Positions 38,620 to 49,428 of a stretch of 64,000 bases of DNA are shown in pieces. This DNA comes from Bacteroidales bacterium (GTDB taxonomy: Bacteria > Bacteroidota > Bacteroidia > Bacteroidales > UBA932), in assembly GCA_015060205.1 (NCBI GenBank), contig SUYY01000006.1:1-64000 (forward strand), in the 5' to 3' direction. A model generated the notes under the pieces. The model ran no database searches, was not told where the DNA came from, and saw nothing but the letters and a program-made list of their open reading frames with translations. Position 1 is the stretch's first letter; every line of letters starts with the position of its first letter. A program made the position numbers and the translations under genes.

Positions 38620-38640
38620 ATTCTCACGTCGCTTCGCTCC

Positions 38641-38715
38641 TCAGAATGACAACAACAGAGTCAGAATGACAGAAAAGGGTCAGAAGACAAATCAAACAAT
38701 CAGAACGACAACATC
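38641..38715. repeat. ~20-bp tandem repeat between pyrB and pyrI
   Basis: The unit TCAGAATGACA recurs at 38641 and 38661, then degenerates (TCAGAAGACA at 38680, TCAGAACGACA at 38700), spaced 20, 19 and 20 bp. It is preceded by CACGTCGCTTCGCTCC (38625-38640), a fragment shared with the elements near 19514 and 41260. The last unit runs directly into the pyrI ATG, so the array forms the whole intercistronic leader. Confidence 0.75.
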
Positions 38716-39168
38716 ATGAGCAGAAAAGAACTGGTAGTAAGCGCATTGGAAAATGGCACCGTACTGGACCATATTCCTGCAGAAAACGTATATAAGGCAC
38801 TTAACATACTCAACCTCAAGGGAGTGGAAAGTCAGATCACTATCGGCATCAACCTTGCCAGCAAGATATACGGCAAGAAAGGTATCATCAAGATCGCCGA
38901 CAAGTTCTTTGAAGACGAGGAACTGAACAAACTGGCTCTCATCGCCCCTAAGGCGACAGTCAATGTGATCCGCGATTTCAAGGTCGTGGAAAAGAAGCAT
39001 CTTGTCATGCCTGACGAAATCATCGGGATCGCAAAATGCAAGAATCCCAAGTGTGTCACCAACCACCAGCCGATCAAGACACGCTTCAAGACCATCAACA
39101 ACGACAACGAAGTATCACTGCTTTGCCATTTCTGTGAAAAGATAACAGATGCAAAGCATATATTCTAA
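38716..39168 (+). CDS. pyrI: aspartate carbamoyltransferase, regulatory subunit
   Basis: Zinc-containing allosteric subunit that binds nucleotide effectors, 150 residues. The N-terminal effector domain (KELVVSALENGTVLDHIP) is followed by a C-terminal zinc domain with ligands C108, C113, C137 and C140 (CKNPKC ... CHFC). Normal length. Partner of PyrB, from which it is separated by 96 bp containing a repeat array. Confidence 0.96.
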   Translation: MSRKELVVSALENGTVLDHIPAENVYKALNILNLKGVESQITIGINLASKIYGKKGIIKIADKFFEDEELNKLALIAPKATVNVIRDFKVVEKKHLVMPDEIIGIAKCKNPKCVTNHQPIKTRFKTINNDNEVSLLCHFCEKITDAKHIF

Positions 39169-39175
39169 AAAGTAT

Positions 39176-39183
39176 TACCTTTG
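39176..39183 (+). promoter_or_regulatory. -7 box of serC
   Basis: TACCTTTG, a perfect TAnnTTTG match, 22 bp before the serC ATG. No TTG at standard spacing upstream. Confidence 0.55.
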
Positions 39184-39205
39184 AAACGAATTTTAAAAAA
39201 CGAGA

Positions 39206-40282
39206 ATGATGAAAAAGGTTCACAACTTCACTGCCGGTCCCTGCGCACTCCCCCAGCAGGCCATCGACAACGCAATTGAAGCACTGAAAGATTTTAAAGG
39301 CACAGGCATTCCTGTAATATCAATATCACATCGTACCAAGGAATGGGAGTCCGTCATGGACGAATGCCGCTCGCTCTGGAAGGAACTCCTCAATATTCCT
39401 GACACTCACGAGGTTGTATTCCTCGGTGGTGGAGCAAGTCTCGGTTTCCTTTATGTAGCGATGAATTTCCTTGAGAACAAGGCTGCATACCTCGAGACAG
39501 GAGTATGGGCGAAGAAGGCCCTCAAAGAGGCAAAAGGTCTTGGAAACGCATATGCGATCGCATCATCTGCAGACACGGTATACAACTATATTCCAAAGGG
39601 CTTTGAAATCCCTTCAGACCTGGACTATCTCCATGTGACCACAAACAACACCATCTACGGAACCGAACTTCATGAGGACCTCGATTCTCCTGTTCCGCTC
39701 ATCGCAGACATGTCGTCAGACATCATGAGCCGTCCTGTGGACGTAAGCAAGTATGCAATGATCTATGGTGGTGCACAGAAGAACGTAGGTCCTGCCGGTG
39801 TGGCTTTCTTCATCGTGAAGAAGGACCTTCTCGGAAAGGTAAGCAGATATATCCCGACAATGCTCAACCTCCAGACACATATCGACGGCGGTTCGATGTT
39901 CAATACCCCTCCTGTATTCTCAATCTTCGTGATGAACGAGACTCTCAAGTGGCTCAAGGAGCAGGGTGGAATCGAGGCGATACAGAAGGTCAACAAGGCA
40001 AAGGCAGAACTCCTTTACGGAGAAATCGACCGCAACAGCATGTTCAGAGGCACTGCTGCGGTGGAAGACCGTTCTTTGATGAATGTATGCTTCGTGATGG
40101 CTGAAGGGAAAGAGACCCTCCAGGATGAATTCATGGCATTTGCGAAGTCAAAAGGCATGACAGGCATCAAGGGACACAGGTCCGTAGGCGGTTTCCGCGC
40201 ATCCATCTACAATGCATGTCCTATGGAAAGCGTGCAGGCTCTCGTAGACTGCATGAAGGAATTTGAACAGTTACATAAATAA
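39206..40282 (+). CDS. serC: phosphoserine aminotransferase
   Basis: PLP enzyme converting 3-phosphohydroxypyruvate to phosphoserine (also used in pyridoxal synthesis in some bacteria). 358 residues. N-terminus [19 protein letters not shown] near 74-81, and PLP lysine K192 in [11 protein letters not shown]. Two tandem ATGs (39206 and 39209) start it; the second may be the real start. First gene of a serC / serA-like / DUF1015 group. Confidence 0.96.
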   Translation: MMKKVHNFTAGPCALPQQAIDNAIEALKDFKGTGIPVISISHRTKEWESVMDECRSLWKELLNIPDTHEVVFLGGGASLGFLYVAMNFLENKAAYLETGVWAKKALKEAKGLGNAYAIASSADTVYNYIPKGFEIPSDLDYLHVTTNNTIYGTELHEDLDSPVPLIADMSSDIMSRPVDVSKYAMIYGGAQKNVGPAGVAFFIVKKDLLGKVSRYIPTMLNLQTHIDGGSMFNTPPVFSIFVMNETLKWLKEQGGIEAIQKVNKAKAELLYGEIDRNSMFRGTAAVEDRSLMNVCFVMAEGKETLQDEFMAFAKSKGMTGIKGHRSVGGFRASIYNACPMESVQALVDCMKEFEQLHK

Positions 40283-40295
40283 CACATAACAGAAC

Positions 40296-40321
40296 GTCAT
40301 CCCCGGCCGGACCGGGGATCT
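40296..40321. repeat. 26-bp palindromic intergenic element
   Basis: Begins GTCAT and contains perfect arms ATCCCCGG / CCGGGGAT around a 5-bp centre, ending ATCT. It matches the elements at 33403-33428 and 33592-33617 in length and plan. It lies in the 51-bp gap between serC and the serA-like gene. Confidence 0.85.
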
Positions 40322-40333
40322 AAACAGCAAGAT

Positions 40334-41254
40334 ATGAAAGTACTTGTAGCAACAGAAAAACCGTTTGCCGCGGCTGCGGTGAACGGCATCAGGAATATTG
40401 TTGAAGGCGCAGGTCACGAACTTGTCCTTCTGGAGAAATATACGGAAAAGGCCCAGTTGCTTGGCGCTGTGGCAGACGTTGACGCCATGATCGTCCGTTC
40501 AGACAAGGTCACTGCAGAAGTGATTGCGGCGGCAAAGAACCTCAAGATCGTCGTTCGTGCAGGTGCAGGCTATGACAACCTTGACCTCGGAGCATGCTCG
40601 GAACGTGGAATCGTTGCAATGAACACACCCGGACAGAACTCCAATGCGGTTGCCGAACTTGCTCTTGCCATGATGATATTCATGTCACGCAACCAGTTCA
40701 CCCCTGGAACAGGTATGGAGATCAAGGGTAAGAAGGTCGGAATCCAGGCATACGGAAATGTAGGTCGTCTTGTAGCAGAGAAGGCAAAGGCACTTGGAAT
40801 GGATGTGATGGCTTATGACCCGTTCGTTCCTGCAGAGAAGATGGTGGAGGAAGGCGTCACACCTGCAGAAAGCCTCGAAAAGATGTATGAGCAGTGCAAT
40901 TTCATCTCGCTCCATATTCCGGCAGTCCCTGCAACTATAGGTTCCATCAACTACAGCCTCGTTTCACGCATGCCTAAGGGCGGATGTCTTGTGAATACAG
41001 CCCGCAAGGAAGTGATCAATGAGGCGGAACTTGAGAAGGTACTTACAGACAGGCCTGACCTGAAATATATCACAGACGTTGCAGCGGTGCATCAGGCAGA
41101 CCTTGATGCAAAGTTCCCTAAACAGGTGTTTGCAACACCTAAGAAGATGGGAGCGGAGACTGCAGAGGCGAATATCAATGCCGGTCTTGCTGCAGCACAG
41201 CAGATATGCGGTTTCTTCGAGACAGGTTGCACAAAATTTCAGGTTAATAAATAA
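40334..41254 (+). CDS. serA: 3-phosphoglycerate dehydrogenase-like D-2-hydroxyacid dehydrogenase
   Basis: Probable NAD-dependent first enzyme of serine synthesis, inferred from position next to serC. 306 residues: the two-domain catalytic core only, with no ACT or other regulatory domain, so serine feedback would be absent. VRAGAGYDN is near 75, the dinucleotide loop reads GIQAYGNVG at 136-144 (first Gly of GxGxxG is Ala), and NTARKEVINE near 221-230 keeps the substrate Arg. The usual TPHxGA catalytic-His motif reads TPKKMGA (268-274), with Lys for His, and the usual EEP glutamate segment is not recognisable. I recall similar PKKMGA sequences in other Bacteroidota, so it may be a lineage-specific form. 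Confidence 0.85.
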   Translation: MKVLVATEKPFAAAAVNGIRNIVEGAGHELVLLEKYTEKAQLLGAVADVDAMIVRSDKVTAEVIAAAKNLKIVVRAGAGYDNLDLGACSERGIVAMNTPGQNSNAVAELALAMMIFMSRNQFTPGTGMEIKGKKVGIQAYGNVGRLVAEKAKALGMDVMAYDPFVPAEKMVEEGVTPAESLEKMYEQCNFISLHIPAVPATIGSINYSLVSRMPKGGCLVNTARKEVINEAELEKVLTDRPDLKYITDVAAVHQADLDAKFPKQVFATPKKMGAETAEANINAGLAAAQQICGFFETGCTKFQVNK

Positions 41255-41259
41255 TTTAA

Positions 41260-41349
41260 AGATCTCTCGACTTCGCTCGAGATGACAGAGGTCATTTCGA
41301 CCGAGTGCCTGACTGTCATTCCGACCGAGCGAAGCGAGTGGAGAAATCT
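41260..41349. repeat. composite inverted intergenic element
   Basis: Left part AGATCTCTCGACTTCGCT... ending GAGATGAC (41260-41286). Right part GTCATTCCGACCGAGCGAAG... ending GAGAAATCT (41315-41349) is its inverted counterpart. A third half-copy GTCATTTCGACCGAG lies between (from 41291). It fills the gap between the serA-like and DUF1015 genes. The GTCAT core and CTTCGCTC motif are shared with the elements at 19514-19630 and 38625-38715. Confidence 0.8.
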
Positions 41350-41357
41350 GACACACC

Positions 41358-42596
41358 ATGGTGAGAATCAAACCATTTGCAGCGGTACGTCCGCCAAAAC
41401 AGTATGTTGAAGAAGTTGCAGCACGCCCTTACGATGTGCTGAACTCGGCAGAAGCAAAGGCAGAGGCCGGAGAAAAGTCCCTTCTGCACATCACTAAACC
41501 CGAAATCGACTTCGACCCTATCATCGACGAGCATAGCGGGCCTGCATATGACAAGGCTGTCGAGAACTTCAAGGCATGGCAGGAGAAAGGCTGGCTTGTT
41601 CAGGATGAGAAACCTTGCTACTATGTATATGCACAGACCATGGAAGGACGTACCCAGTACGGACTTGTGGTATGTGCCCATACTGATGACTACGCGGAAG
41701 GCAAGATCAAGAAGCATGAACTGACCCGCAAGGATAAGGAAGACGACCGCATGATCCATGTGAAGATACAGAACGCCAACATCGAGCCTGTATTCTTTGC
41801 TTATCCTGACAATCAGCAGATCAACGAGATTGTAGAGCGCTGCATAGCAGGTGAACCGGAATATGATTTCGTTGCAGAAGACGGCTTCGGTCATCATTTC
41901 TGGGTCATTGACAATGAGCAGGATATTGCCAGGATCACTGAAATATTCTCCGGCATCCCTGCATTCTATGTGGCTGATGGTCACCACCGTACAGCAGCCG
42001 CTGCAAGGGTCGGAGCGGAACTGAGCAAGGACAATCCTGAACACACGGGTGAAGAGGAATACAACTGGTTCATGACCGTGGCATTCCCGGACAGTCAACT
42101 CAAGATCATAGACTACAACCGTGTGGTGAAGGACCTCAACGGACTTACCTCGTCTGAGTTGCTCGAGGCTCTCGCAGAGGATTTTGAAATATGCGAAAAA
42201 GGAGAGGATATATATAAGCCGGCAAGGCTTCATGAGTTCTCTATGTATCTCGAGGGCAAATGGTACTCCCTGACCGCAAAAGAAGGAAGATACGACGACA
42301 ACGACCCTATCGGAGTCCTCGATGTGACCATCCTGTCGAATCTTGTTCTTGACAGGATTCTCGGCATTGCAGATCTTCGGACTTCGAAGAGAATAGACTT
42401 TGTGGGAGGTATACGTGGACTGGGCGAACTTTCACGCAGAGTGGACAGCGGCGAGATGGCTGTGGCATTCGCACTCTACCCGGTGTCTATGAAGCAACTC
42501 ACAGATATCGCGGATTCCGGCAACATCATGCCTCCTAAGACTACATGGTTCGAGCCTAAACTCCGCAGCGGTCTGGCAATCCATAAACTCGTTTAG
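41358..42596 (+). CDS. DUF1015 family protein next to serine genes
   Basis: 412 residues, recognised as DUF1015 from its start RIKPFAAVRPP, ARPYDVLNS and the central ADGHHR motif at 206-211. The DGHHR motif resembles that of ParB/sulfiredoxin-fold free-serine kinases, which suggests but does not prove nucleotide/phosphoserine chemistry. It is the third gene after serC and the serA-like gene, with 103 bp of repeat DNA before it. No serB is present in the group, so a role in the phosphoserine step is a reasonable hypothesis. Convergent with atpG. Confidence 0.85.
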   Translation: MVRIKPFAAVRPPKQYVEEVAARPYDVLNSAEAKAEAGEKSLLHITKPEIDFDPIIDEHSGPAYDKAVENFKAWQEKGWLVQDEKPCYYVYAQTMEGRTQYGLVVCAHTDDYAEGKIKKHELTRKDKEDDRMIHVKIQNANIEPVFFAYPDNQQINEIVERCIAGEPEYDFVAEDGFGHHFWVIDNEQDIARITEIFSGIPAFYVADGHHRTAAAARVGAELSKDNPEHTGEEEYNWFMTVAFPDSQLKIIDYNRVVKDLNGLTSSELLEALAEDFEICEKGEDIYKPARLHEFSMYLEGKWYSLTAKEGRYDDNDPIGVLDVTILSNLVLDRILGIADLRTSKRIDFVGGIRGLGELSRRVDSGEMAVAFALYPVSMKQLTDIADSGNIMPPKTTWFEPKLRSGLAIHKLV

Positions 42597-42611
42597 ACCG
42601 GATACTGTTCT

Positions 42612-43544
42612 TTACGCCATAGTGCCGCCGACAAGGTCCAGAATTTCTGCTGTGATTTCCTGTTGGCGGCCTTTATTATATGCAAGAGTGAGTTCCGCTA
42701 TAAGGTTCTTTGCATTGTCAGATGCTATCTGCATCGCTATTGTACGGGCTGCATGCTCGGCGGCATTTGCATCCAGAAGCACCGTATAGAGTTTCAGACG
42801 AAGCACCAAAGGGAGAAGTTCCCTGGCAAGTGACAGTGGATCCGGCTCGAGTATATAATCGACAGGATCACCCTTATCAAGGTCATGCAGGGCAAGAGGA
42901 AGATAGTTTTCCCGCACTACAGGTTGCGAAGCGGCTGTTGCGAAGTGACTGTATATGAATATCACCTGAGAGACTTCACCGCTGATATAACTGTCGGTCA
43001 GAACCGATGCCAGTTCTGCAGCATCGTCATATGAAGGTCTGTCCGACATGGCGGAAAGATCCCTTTTCAGGGTCAGTCCTGACTTTACTGCAGACTCACC
43101 TATCTTTCTTCCCAAGGAATATACGTCTATATCATCGTGGGAGTAGCCTCTCTGCATCAGGACATCCAATGTGTGATGAAACTCCCTGATGACATTGGCA
43201 TTGAAGGCTCCGCATAGTGAACTGTTGGAAGAAAAGAGCACCAGAGCGACCCTTGGAGCATGTTCCTTGACAGGATATTCGTCTGCATGGATATCCTCGA
43301 GCATCACCAGAGGACAATCAGGATCGCCAAGTCCCAGTTCGTCGTGGAGCGCCTTCTGCAGGTCGTCATCCTCGAGCATTCCGGCAAGAGTACGGCGCAA
43401 CTGCTGCTCATAGGGAAGTTTGTTTCCTATGGCATTCTGCGCCTTATGAAGTTTTGCAGCAGCCACCATCTTCATGGCGGAAGTTATCTTCAGCGTACTT
43501 TTGACCGAATTTATCCTGGTCTTTATCTCCTTTAACGAACTCAT
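42612..43544 (-). CDS. atpG: ATP synthase F1 subunit gamma
   Basis: Rotor shaft of F1, 310 residues. The N-terminal helix MSSLKEIKTRINSVKSTLKITSAMKMVAAAKL and the C-terminal helix (ASDNAKNLIAELTLAYNKGRQQEIT...) are the conserved coiled coil, quoted here in overlapping parts. The middle is longer than in E. coli (287), as usual in Bacteroidetes. Last gene of the atp operon, 2 bp after atpA. Confidence 0.96.
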   Translation of the reverse strand: MSSLKEIKTRINSVKSTLKITSAMKMVAAAKLHKAQNAIGNKLPYEQQLRRTLAGMLEDDDLQKALHDELGLGDPDCPLVMLEDIHADEYPVKEHAPRVALVLFSSNSSLCGAFNANVIREFHHTLDVLMQRGYSHDDIDVYSLGRKIGESAVKSGLTLKRDLSAMSDRPSYDDAAELASVLTDSYISGEVSQVIFIYSHFATAASQPVVRENYLPLALHDLDKGDPVDYILEPDPLSLARELLPLVLRLKLYTVLLDANAAEHAARTIAMQIASDNAKNLIAELTLAYNKGRQQEITAEILDLVGGTMA

Positions 43545-43546
43545 CT

Positions 43547-45130
43547 CTACATCAAGCCTTTGACTATTGACAGTGCTTCCCTCTCAATGATTCCGAATAT
43601 GGCAGGATCAGTGCTGCCCTGAGAGAGAGGTGTCAGGACATCCTCCTGATGGAACGCCCTCATCTTGCTCAGGAATGTGGTCTGAAAATCATCCACCTGA
43701 TCTATGTCAAGGTCACGCATAAGTCCCTTTGTACCGCAATAGAGCAAAGCGACCTGCTCACCCACAGGCATTGGAGCATATTGCTGCTGGATCAGCAGAC
43801 GGTTGTTCTTGCGTCCCTTGTCGAGAGTCATCACAGTGACAGGGTCCATATCGCTGCTGAATTTGGAGAATGCCTCAAGTTCACGGTATTGTGCCTGATC
43901 GATCTTTAGAGTACCCGCAACCTTCTTCATGCTCTTTATCTGGGCACTACCACCCACTCTGGACACAGATATACCCACATTTACAGCGGGACGGAAACCC
44001 TGGTTGAAGAGGTCGGCCTCGAGAAATATCTGACCGTCTGTGATGGATATGACATTTGTAGGGATATATGCGGACACATCTCCCGCCTGAGTCTCGATGA
44101 TTGGAAGAGCAGTAAGGGAACCTCCTGCCTTCACCTTGCCCTTCAACGACTCCGGAAGGTCATTCATCCTTTGAGCGACCTCCTCCTGTCCGATGATTTT
44201 TGCCGCCCTCTCAAGAAGCCTTGAGTGAAGGTAGAATATATCTCCCGGATATGCCTCCCTACCTGACGGACGACGCAGGATAAGAGACACCTCACGATAT
44301 GCCACAGCCTGCTTTGACAGGTCATCATATACCACAAGGGCATGTCGTCCGGTATCACGGAAATATTCTCCGATGGCAGCACCGGCAAACGGTGCATAAT
44401 ACCTGAGGGCTGCAGTGTCTGCCGCTGTGGCTGCAACTACTATGGTATAGTCCAGAGCGCCGTGCTTCTTCAATGTGTTGACGATATTCGCTATGGTCGA
44501 CCCTTTCTGACCGATGGCCACATATATGCAGTATACAGGTTCACCCGCCTCATACGCGCTGCGCTGGTTTATTATGGTATCCAGAGCAATGGCGGTCTTT
44601 CCCGTCTGGCGGTCTCCGATTATGAGTTCGCGTTGTCCCCTTCCGATCGGTATCATGGAGTCGATGGCCTTCAGACCGGTCTGAAGAGGCTCTGTCACAG
44701 GCTGACGGAAAATGACTCCGGGAGCCTTCCTCTCAAGAGGCATCTCCATCAGTTCACCTGTAAGACGTCCTTTGCCGTCAAGCGGATCTCCAAGAGGATT
44801 CACCACCCTGCCGAGCATGGATTCTCCCACGTTTATGGAAGCAATCCTGCCGGTGCGCTTTACAGACATACCCTCCTTTATCCTGTCGGTAGGTCCAAGA
44901 AGCACAGCACCCACATTATCCTCCTCCAGATTCATGACCACAGCCATTATACCGTTGTCGAACTCCAGGAGTTCGCCTGCCTCTGCATTGAGAAGACCGT
45001 ATATACGGACCACTCCGTCACTTACCTGCAGGACTTTTCCAACCTCCTCATACCTGAGTTCGGCTCCTATCTCCTTCAGTTGACCGAGCAATACTTCTGA
45101 TATTTCCGATGGACGAATTGTATTTGACAT
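43547..45130 (-). CDS. atpA: ATP synthase F1 subunit alpha
   Basis: Non-catalytic nucleotide-binding subunit, 527 residues. Walker [14 protein letters not shown] near 170, and the alpha-type signature [17 protein letters not shown] near 365. It begins 1 bp after the atpH stop. Sequence unremarkable. Confidence 0.97.
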   Translation of the reverse strand: MSNTIRPSEISEVLLGQLKEIGAELRYEEVGKVLQVSDGVVRIYGLLNAEAGELLEFDNGIMAVVMNLEEDNVGAVLLGPTDRIKEGMSVKRTGRIASINVGESMLGRVVNPLGDPLDGKGRLTGELMEMPLERKAPGVIFRQPVTEPLQTGLKAIDSMIPIGRGQRELIIGDRQTGKTAIALDTIINQRSAYEAGEPVYCIYVAIGQKGSTIANIVNTLKKHGALDYTIVVAATAADTAALRYYAPFAGAAIGEYFRDTGRHALVVYDDLSKQAVAYREVSLILRRPSGREAYPGDIFYLHSRLLERAAKIIGQEEVAQRMNDLPESLKGKVKAGGSLTALPIIETQAGDVSAYIPTNVISITDGQIFLEADLFNQGFRPAVNVGISVSRVGGSAQIKSMKKVAGTLKIDQAQYRELEAFSKFSSDMDPVTVMTLDKGRKNNRLLIQQQYAPMPVGEQVALLYCGTKGLMRDLDIDQVDDFQTTFLSKMRAFHQEDVLTPLSQGSTDPAIFGIIEREALSIVKGLM

Positions 45131-45131
45131 A

Positions 45132-45686
45132 TCACACTATTCTGTTGTTCTTTTCTACAAGTTGGCGGCGTATCCTTTTAAGTTGGCTATCCACGCTGGC
45201 ATCCAGACGGTTGCCGTCAAGTTCGAATATGAATCCCCCTATGATTTCGGGAGAGACCTTTTCCTCCAGATGGACTTCCGCTCCCGTCAGGTCATGGAAA
45301 AGGTTCTCCAGACGTACACGGAGAGAATCATTCTCGACGGCAGCGACAATGCTTCCTACCTTGATGTTGTTTTCACTTCGGTATTGCTCGATGAACGAAA
45401 GCAGCATGCGCGGAAAGTATTCCTCACGGTTATGGTCTGTCACCATTCTGAGGAAACGTACGATGGAATCATCCACCGTACCGTCCAAGGCAGCGGACAG
45501 AAGCGAACACTTCCTGTCAAAACTGACGTCAGATGAATCCATGAGGTACATCTTGAACTGAGGGACATGATTCATCATGCGCACAAGAGTACAGGCCTGG
45601 GAATAGACTGTCCTCCCGGATCCTGTCTCCGAGACATATTTCAGAAACGCCCTGGCGTATCGTGATGCTATGATTCCCGCGTTCAT
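45132..45686 (-). CDS. atpH: ATP synthase F1 subunit delta
   Basis: Peripheral-stalk subunit joining F1 to the b subunits, 184 residues. N-terminal helical domain begins [14 protein letters not shown]. The C-terminal part contains [22 protein letters not shown], matching the family signature in which a Gly-Gly is followed by the DxxxDGS-like segment. Overlaps atpF by 4 bp (ATGA). Confidence 0.93.
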   Translation of the reverse strand: MNAGIIASRYARAFLKYVSETGSGRTVYSQACTLVRMMNHVPQFKMYLMDSSDVSFDRKCSLLSAALDGTVDDSIVRFLRMVTDHNREEYFPRMLLSFIEQYRSENNIKVGSIVAAVENDSLRVRLENLFHDLTGAEVHLEEKVSPEIIGGFIFELDGNRLDASVDSQLKRIRRQLVEKNNRIV

Positions 45687-46207
45687 GATTCAGATGTAAT
45701 TTTCCTTTCGCCGTTTGAGGCAGACATCTCGTCCACAAGTTTATCCACGAGCAGCCTCTGGTCTGCATCGGATTCCAGATTCTTCCGGACCACATGCTCC
45801 GCAACTGCGAGAGAAAGCATCGCAACTTCCCTGCGCATATCCCTCAGGGCATCCTCCTTTTCTTCCGCTATACGGGCCTTTGCCTCATCCATTATCTTCT
45901 GAGCCTCAATCCTGGCCTGCTCCCGAGCCTGTGCAATCATACGGTCACGCTCAGAGGCGGCTTCCTTCTTGAGGCGCGCCTGCTCCGCACGTGTCTCGGC
46001 AACAATCCTTTCCTGCTCCTGATTCAGATGGGCAATGGCATCTTCAGCCTTACGGGCCGCTTCTATCGCGTCATCTATCCTCATCCTGCGTTTCTCGACC
46101 ATACCGGTTATGACAGGAAAGCCGAACTTCGCGAGAACGAAGAACACAAGAGCAAAGATGATGGTCATCCAGAAGATAAGACCGCTGTCCGGAAGCAAAA
46201 GATTCAT
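45683..46207 (-). CDS. atpF: ATP synthase Fo subunit b
   Basis: Membrane-anchored peripheral stalk, 174 residues. One N-terminal transmembrane helix (about 8-28, LIFWMTIIFALVFFVLAKFG) is followed by a long charged coiled coil rich in Ala, Glu, Arg and Gln. 24 bp after atpE, overlapping atpH. Confidence 0.95.
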   Translation of the reverse strand: MNLLLPDSGLIFWMTIIFALVFFVLAKFGFPVITGMVEKRRMRIDDAIEAARKAEDAIAHLNQEQERIVAETRAEQARLKKEAASERDRMIAQAREQARIEAQKIMDEAKARIAEEKEDALRDMRREVAMLSLAVAEHVVRKNLESDADQRLLVDKLVDEMSASNGERKITSES

Positions 46208-46231
46208 ATTACAGACTTTGAATTTGAAGAA

Positions 46232-46489
46232 TTACATCACTATCGCCATGAGGCAGGCAATGATTGCAAAAAGGCAGGCGCCCTCGACAAGTGCGCCGAT
46301 GATGAGCATGGCTGTACGGATGTTTCCGGCAGACTCAGGCTGACGGGCGATAGCCTCCATTGCAGATGAACCGATCTTGCCGATACCGAACGCTGCCGCA
46401 AGGGCTGCAACACCTGCACCGACTGCACCGGCGACTTTTCCCCACACGGCCAGTCCTGCGGCCTGAAGAATGATTGTTGAAAGTAACAT
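46232..46489 (-). CDS. atpE: ATP synthase Fo subunit c
   Basis: Ring-forming proteolipid, 85 residues, two transmembrane helices with the polar loop GSSAMEAIARQPE. The ion-binding Glu lies in helix 2 (IIGALVEGACLFA). It is followed by Gly-Ala and not Ser/Thr, which points to proton and not sodium coupling. Helix 1 has AALAAAFGIGKIG, with fewer glycines than the common GxGxGxG pattern. Confidence 0.96.
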   Translation of the reverse strand: MLLSTIILQAAGLAVWGKVAGAVGAGVAALAAAFGIGKIGSSAMEAIARQPESAGNIRTAMLIIGALVEGACLFAIIACLMAIVM

Positions 46490-46516
46490 AGTCTTATATT
46501 TTAGTTGTTATACATT

Positions 46517-47599
46517 TTAATGTTCAGACTGACGGCTCATGCCTATGAATACACCTGAAAGCATGGTGAACACATAAGCCTGGATGAAGGCGACAAGCAG
46601 TTCGAGACAGTCCATGAACAGACCGAAAAGCATAGTCACCACAGTCATGGAACCGTTTATGACCGGTCCCAACTTAGCCGTCACGAATATCACCGACACC
46701 AGTCCCAATATCATCGCATGGCCTGCCATGATGTTGGCGAACAGCCTGACCATCAGGGAGAACGGCTTGGTAAACAGACCGAATATCTCTATCATCTGCA
46801 TCAAAGGAATCGGAAATTTCAGGAAAAGCGGCACATCCGGCCAGAGAATCTCCTTCCAATAATGCTTGTCGGCAAACAGATTCACGGCAAGGAATGTACA
46901 CATGGCCAGGACAAAGGTCACGGCGATATTTCCTGTCACATTCGCACCTCCCGGGAAGAACGGGACTATACCCAGAAGATTGCTCAAGAATATGAAGAAA
47001 AAGACTGTCAGAAGATATGGAGCATATTTCCTGTAATGGGGTCCCACCGCCTCCTTTATTATATCGTCGTTGACCATCATCACCATCATCTCCACAAGTC
47101 CGGCCAGACCTCCCGGGGCCTTTTCGCGGGCGTCGTTCCTCCCATACCATCTTTTTGCCGACAGCACCAGCACAATAAGAAGCACTGCCGTGAATATGAG
47201 GGAAGCCACATTCTTGGTGATGGATATATCGAACGGTCGGGTCTGTGAACCGTCAGGTGCTGTCTCCACAATCTTTCCCTCATAGCGTCCTTCCTGAGCG
47301 AGACAAAGTCCGTTGTAACTGTGCCCATGCTCGATTTCAGAAGACATGAAGAAATGCCACCCGGTATTTCTGCTATATACCATGCACGGAAGAGGAATGG
47401 TGATGTGCCTGCCGTTCCAATCGGTTATATGCCAGCCATAGGAGTCACCTATATGACCGAAGAGCATTTCGGAAATATTGACTTCCGCCTCGGCATCAGG
47501 TTGATGCGCCGATGCGATGGAGCCGTCAGATTCCGCCGCACAGACCGTCAGACAAAGTCCTAAAGCAAATACAACCGATATGTTCCTTAACCACCTCAT
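46517..47599 (-). CDS. atpB: ATP synthase Fo subunit a
   Basis: Proton channel subunit, 360 residues, longer than E. coli AtpB (271). It has a signal-like N-terminus (MRWLRNISVVFALGLCLTVCAAE) and a roughly 110-residue periplasmic region before the transmembrane bundle, as usual in Bacteroidota. The essential Arg is in PFSLMVRLFANIMAGH. Start choice: the ATG at 47599 overlaps the atpC stop as ATGA; a TTG four codons upstream (47611) is possible but less likely. Confidence 0.94.
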   Translation of the reverse strand: MRWLRNISVVFALGLCLTVCAAESDGSIASAHQPDAEAEVNISEMLFGHIGDSYGWHITDWNGRHITIPLPCMVYSRNTGWHFFMSSEIEHGHSYNGLCLAQEGRYEGKIVETAPDGSQTRPFDISITKNVASLIFTAVLLIVLVLSAKRWYGRNDAREKAPGGLAGLVEMMVMMVNDDIIKEAVGPHYRKYAPYLLTVFFFIFLSNLLGIVPFFPGGANVTGNIAVTFVLAMCTFLAVNLFADKHYWKEILWPDVPLFLKFPIPLMQMIEIFGLFTKPFSLMVRLFANIMAGHAMILGLVSVIFVTAKLGPVINGSMTVVTMLFGLFMDCLELLVAFIQAYVFTMLSGVFIGMSRQSEH

Positions 47600-47850
47600 A
47601 CCTCCGCACAAACCACTACTTCATTTTCATTCACTCTCACAAATCCCACCTCTATACCTATCCGCTCCTGACGTCCCTGTGATGTATAGGTCACATAACC
47701 TGCCGAAAGCGATGAAATTATCGGCGCATGATTCTTCAGAACCATGAACCTTCCTCCATCGCCGGGAAGTTCCACCTTCTCCACCATTCCGTCAAAGACG
47801 GTCTGCTGCGGAGTAAGTACGGTAAGTCTTATGTTGTCTGCATTATTCAC
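47596..47850 (-). CDS. atpC: ATP synthase F1 subunit epsilon
   Basis: 84 residues: only the N-terminal beta-sandwich (LTVLTPQQTVFDGMVEKVELPGDGG ... LKNHAPIISSLSAG, in parts) with no C-terminal two-helix domain, so it probably cannot inhibit ATP hydrolysis by the extended-helix mechanism. Short epsilon is common in Bacteroidota. It lies between atpD (3 bp upstream) and atpB (4-bp overlap); no atpI-like gene separates them. Confidence 0.92.
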   Translation of the reverse strand: MNNADNIRLTVLTPQQTVFDGMVEKVELPGDGGRFMVLKNHAPIISSLSAGYVTYTSQGRQERIGIEVGFVRVNENEVVVCAEV

Positions 47851-47853
47851 AGT

Positions 47854-49395
<1,542 letters not shown>

Positions 49396-49428
49396 TTAAC
49401 TGCACGACCGATATGACCGCACAATCTT

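Noticed and set aside
41316..42233. 305-codon minus-strand frame over DUF1015
   Set aside because: Antisense shadow; hydrophobic Cys/Phe/Leu-rich translation without motifs, and it begins in repeat DNA.
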